Below, one piece after another: positions 61,150 to 64,000 of a DNA stretch of 64,000 nucleotides; the stretch's first letter is position 1; the number at the start of each line of letters is the position of its first letter. The DNA lies in contig CM046309.1 in NCBI GenBank assembly GCA_025267735.1, positions 36,307,202-36,371,201 on the forward strand, in the 5' to 3' direction. The stretch is from Mactra quadrangularis. Lineage: Eukaryota > Mollusca > Bivalvia > Venerida > Mactridae. The position numbers and the translations under genes are program-made. The notes beneath the pieces are model-generated. The model was given only the letters and a program-made list of their open reading frames with translations. It made no database searches and had not been told where the DNA came from.

Positions 61150-62196
61150 GTGAAAAGATGGTCATGTCAAAACACGGCCGACAGAAAAGAAAAGGTTTCG
61201 TGTATGAGTCCAAATTGGCCGAAATTCATGAATCATGTGAACGGAAGCCAAGAGTAAATAGATTAAATGAAACGAGAGTCACAAAAGAACGTACAAAACC
61301 TCAACCAATAATGAAGAACGAATCTGAGAACAAGCCCGGTAATGGTAATTTTGAACTTAACAATAACATCGTAGAAGTGTGCCACGACGTAGCTATACAA
61401 ACGACAGACCGTGTCAATAATAATGAAGATAATTCCGAAAAAGAGAATCCATGTCATTCATCTCGGAGCAGACGAAACAGTGACGGAAGTGACGTCAGAT
61501 TTTCAGAAGCAGACGGCAGTATGAAATCTGATTCTGGAAGACGAAACAATTTCATGAAAATGGAAACTGAATGTAACTCTAAGTTTACTGGTTCTTCAAA
61601 GAACAGTGATATTTTAGAAAACAAACAAATGCCACCAGTTGAGACGAAAAAATCTAGCGGTAGTTCCGGAAGTCGCGAAAACTGTATAAAACATTCAGAC
61701 GACAAAGAGAAAGTTATAGAAGCAAAGAGACTACTACCAGACATTATTTATCCTCATGAATTTTACGATCAATATCAAAGATCCGGCAGACGAGCAAAAG
61801 GTGACACAACCTCCAAAAATTTTGAAACTCCAAAAATTCCAATTGCGATATGCAAGCCAGTGAAAGTTGGAAATAAAGTTGTGCGTAGGGAACGAAGTAC
61901 ATTTTCATTTAAACCATCGGTTTCTGAAAAACTTGGAATAATTGAACAAACTAAACATGTTCAAAATGAATCTTCAGATTCGGACCAATCACCTCAGAAA
62001 CGTATAAAAACAGAACGTGAAATTGTGATTAAGAAAGAAATACACGTACAATGTAAAGCTAAACGGAATGCTTTGGTTATTACCGATGACAATGAAGGAC
62101 AGAAAATGGTGCTTAAAGGTCTTAGAGGTTGGATAGCTAAAAAGGAGGATATGACTTGTAAACATACTCACCAAAAGGATGCTAAGCACTGTACAT
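61150..62196 (+). CDS. Unrecognised basic disordered protein, penultimate coding exon
   Basis: Open frame of about 350 residues preceded by TAATTGCAG|GTG. The best start is the ATG at 61158 (A at -3, G at +4), giving MVMSKHGRQKRKGFVYESKL. With that start the 5' end of the exon is UTR; if upstream exons exist the frame also joins with one extra base. The composition is rich in Lys, Asn, Ser, Glu and Arg with very few hydrophobic runs, so probably disordered. It has a basic N terminus, RSRRNSDG-type phosphosite-like stretches and IKTE/IKKE motifs that fit the SUMO consensus. The most structured-looking block is RLLPDIIYPHEFYDQYQRSG. The donor ACAT|GTAAGA at 62197 joins in phase to 63345; reading through it gives only a short hydrophobic tail and a stop at 62234. 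No family recognised. A nuclear or cytoskeletal role is possible but not shown. Confidence 0.8.
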
Positions 62197-62455
62197 GTAA
62201 GATTTGTCCTTTATTACTGTTTTTTTTAATGTGAAACGTGATTATTGTGAAACAGATAATCATAACAGGACTACATTTCTCTCGGAAATGGCAACGGTTT
62301 AGAAAGGAGCGTTGTTTAAAACATTTTAAGTCCTGTTTTTTTTTGTAAAATCTTAAACTGTATCATAATTTATAAAAGTCACATAACAGTACCATGTTTA
62401 CCTTAGACGAGAACTGCATTTAATACTTTAGTTTGATTTATTATTAATGGACATA

Positions 62456-62534
62456 CCACAGGTGCCAGTCACAAATTTTTCTTTTAGTATATAATTATAC
62501 TAAAATAAGGAAAATTTGTGACTGACACCTGTGG
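62456..62534. repeat. 79 bp near-perfect hairpin in intron
   Basis: The arms begin CCACAGGTG and end CACCTGTGG, and pair over about 36-38 bases through GTCACAAATTTT to a tiny AT-rich loop. ACATA flanks it on both sides, allowing one extra A on the right, a possible target duplication. Could be a snap-back MITE or a small-RNA hairpin. Confidence 0.8.
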
Positions 62535-63344
62535 AACATACATTGTGACCATAATTTAATATACTTCATCTTACTCTTTCTACAGTCTTTTTCAATTAAG
62601 TATATAAACTGTAAACATTTGTCAGCGATTTCTAGTTCTATTAGTTACCTATTATATTTATGAGTATCTATTATAATATTATATTTTTTTCTTCTAGTTC
62701 TCATGTTTTACTATTATGTGTAATTTGAGAAAATGAAGTATTGTTCTGTTCTCTTTTAACGTATTCTGCACAATGCTTATTTGCTTAATTCCCGATAAAT
62801 GTCTGCTACATGTACCAGTAGGTGATAAATTTAGGAAACCTTGAACAAAAATATCGAGTTACGTTTTGTTGGGAGATGACTATAAATAATTCATCCAGAG
62901 TTATGTCCCATGAAAATTGTGTGATGTAGTAATGATATAAAAGCATACCAACTTTCATTTAAATATCCCAATTAGTAGGCATATTGAAGATATTTTAGTT
63001 AGGAAGAACTTGAACCTCATATTCTGCATTTTGTAAGCATGAACAGTGCTCCACTCCAAAAATCATCTTGAGTATGTCTTTCCATAATATGATTGATTAC
63101 GTCCTCAACTAAATATCTTAAAATAGTGTTGAAGACATAAGACTTTTAAAAATTTAAAATCCCAAAAGCAATGCCATCACTGATGTTATCACAAGAGATA
63201 GTATAAGCTGTCATTTCCTTCAAACCGTTAAGCTAAAAATTATCATGTAGATGGAAAAAGTGGGAGTATTAAGTCTGATTTTATGAACAGTGTCTATGAT
63301 TCATCATCTTTTTGATATTTTCACTATTTTAATACTTGTTTCAG

Positions 63345-63808
63345 CATCATATCAAGTGAACAGTCTAGGTATTCAGTTCAGTTTACCAGAGTACAGCCCA
63401 ACTCGTGCAGATAAGAAACATCACTTACAATCACCACGTCCTTTCACTTGTTTAGAGACAGGAAGATCATTCGACTTTCATCAAGTCATTAGACGACCAG
63501 TCACCGGAAATTTCATCACTCCTCAGGAAATTATGGAAAACTCGCCTGAAGTAGATAGTGTTCACATGATGTCATCCAACCCACCTCGTCTTCGGAGAAG
63601 TTATACTAATGTGCCAAAACTGTTTGCTGATCCGGTCAATACGGACGCAACATCGGGTGATGTCAAGTCTTCCAGGGAGCAAAAATCTCGATTCGCCCCG
63701 AAACCTTTAGAAAAAAGTGTGACATTTTATGATAATAAAGCATGTATATCATTACCACCAATAGGAAATGATATGAAATCAAGATCTTTAACTTTAGGAC
63801 AATTCTGA
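63345..63808 (+). CDS. Unrecognised basic disordered protein, last coding exon
   Basis: Acceptor ACTTGTTTCAG|CA completes a Ser codon split from 62196. It then encodes about 153 residues starting SYQVNSLGIQFSLPEYSPTR and ending SRSLTLGQF with TGA at 63806-63808. Contains FTCLETGRSFDFHQVIRRPV and KSVTFYDNKACISLPPIG, which look like conserved short motifs in a disordered protein. With the ATG at 61158 the two exons give 1503 bp, 500 residues plus stop. The sequence between them (1148 bp) is a GT-AG intron. Family unknown to me. Confidence 0.8.
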
Positions 63809-64000
63809 ATAGTTGTTTAAATGAATTGTGCAATAATAATTATGTATGGTATTTATGATTGTAAAATAGAATCATACATTTGTATATAAAATAAGAAGTT
63901 ACATAAGGTCATTGTTACTCTTGTCTATATTAAGTTTTGATATTTTTCTTTTCAAGCCTGTCTGTTTATATCACTAGTAACTCATCATCACCATCACAAT

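Noticed and set aside
61454..61744. 96-codon minus-strand frame
   Set aside because: Shadow of the coding exon on the plus strand.

Overview
The window is eukaryotic nuclear DNA from an AT-rich animal genome, most likely a lophotrochozoan and probably a mollusc. That assignment is an inference. It rests on intron-rich genes, on several tRNA-derived SINE families, and on repeats with a CCCCCGC or AGCTC-type terminal hairpin, a CpG-rich microsatellite and ~150-160 bp tandem cores, a style known from mollusc genomes. No prokaryotic, organellar or viral gene was seen.

Positions 1736-36798 hold one complete plus-strand gene, a Golgi class I alpha-1,2-mannosidase (GH47, MAN1A type). I assembled it as 11 coding exons. 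All splice phases agree and the sum is 1950 bp, or 649 residues plus stop. The product has a short cytosolic tail, one signal-anchor helix, a charged luminal stem and a full catalytic domain with the expected acidic residues. About 1.7 kb upstream carries CRE-like and E-box palindromes. Intron 3 is 14.5 kb. The introns are packed with SINEs, terminal-inverted-repeat elements (MITEs), a LINE fragment with target-site duplication, a possible LTR/promoter island and two tandem-core elements.

Positions 36799-61149 have no convincing coding gene. The first ~10.9 kb is T-rich and could include a long 3' UTR, but it also holds several palindromic MITE families, a minisatellite and a short element of the CCCCCGC class. 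From 47.7 to 61.1 kb there are more MITEs (one PIF/Harbinger-like with a TTA duplication, one pogo-like nest), two tRNA-derived SINEs and short tandem repeats.

Positions 61150-63808 hold the last two coding exons of a second plus-strand gene, joined in phase. They encode about 500 residues of basic, polar, probably disordered protein that I do not recognise. A near-perfect 79 bp hairpin lies in the intron between them.

The interest of the window is mainly in its mobile DNA: a two-copy TIR family with 6-bp target duplications, a LINE 3' end whose tail motif recurs in the SINEs, and nested insertions that can be dated relative to each other.
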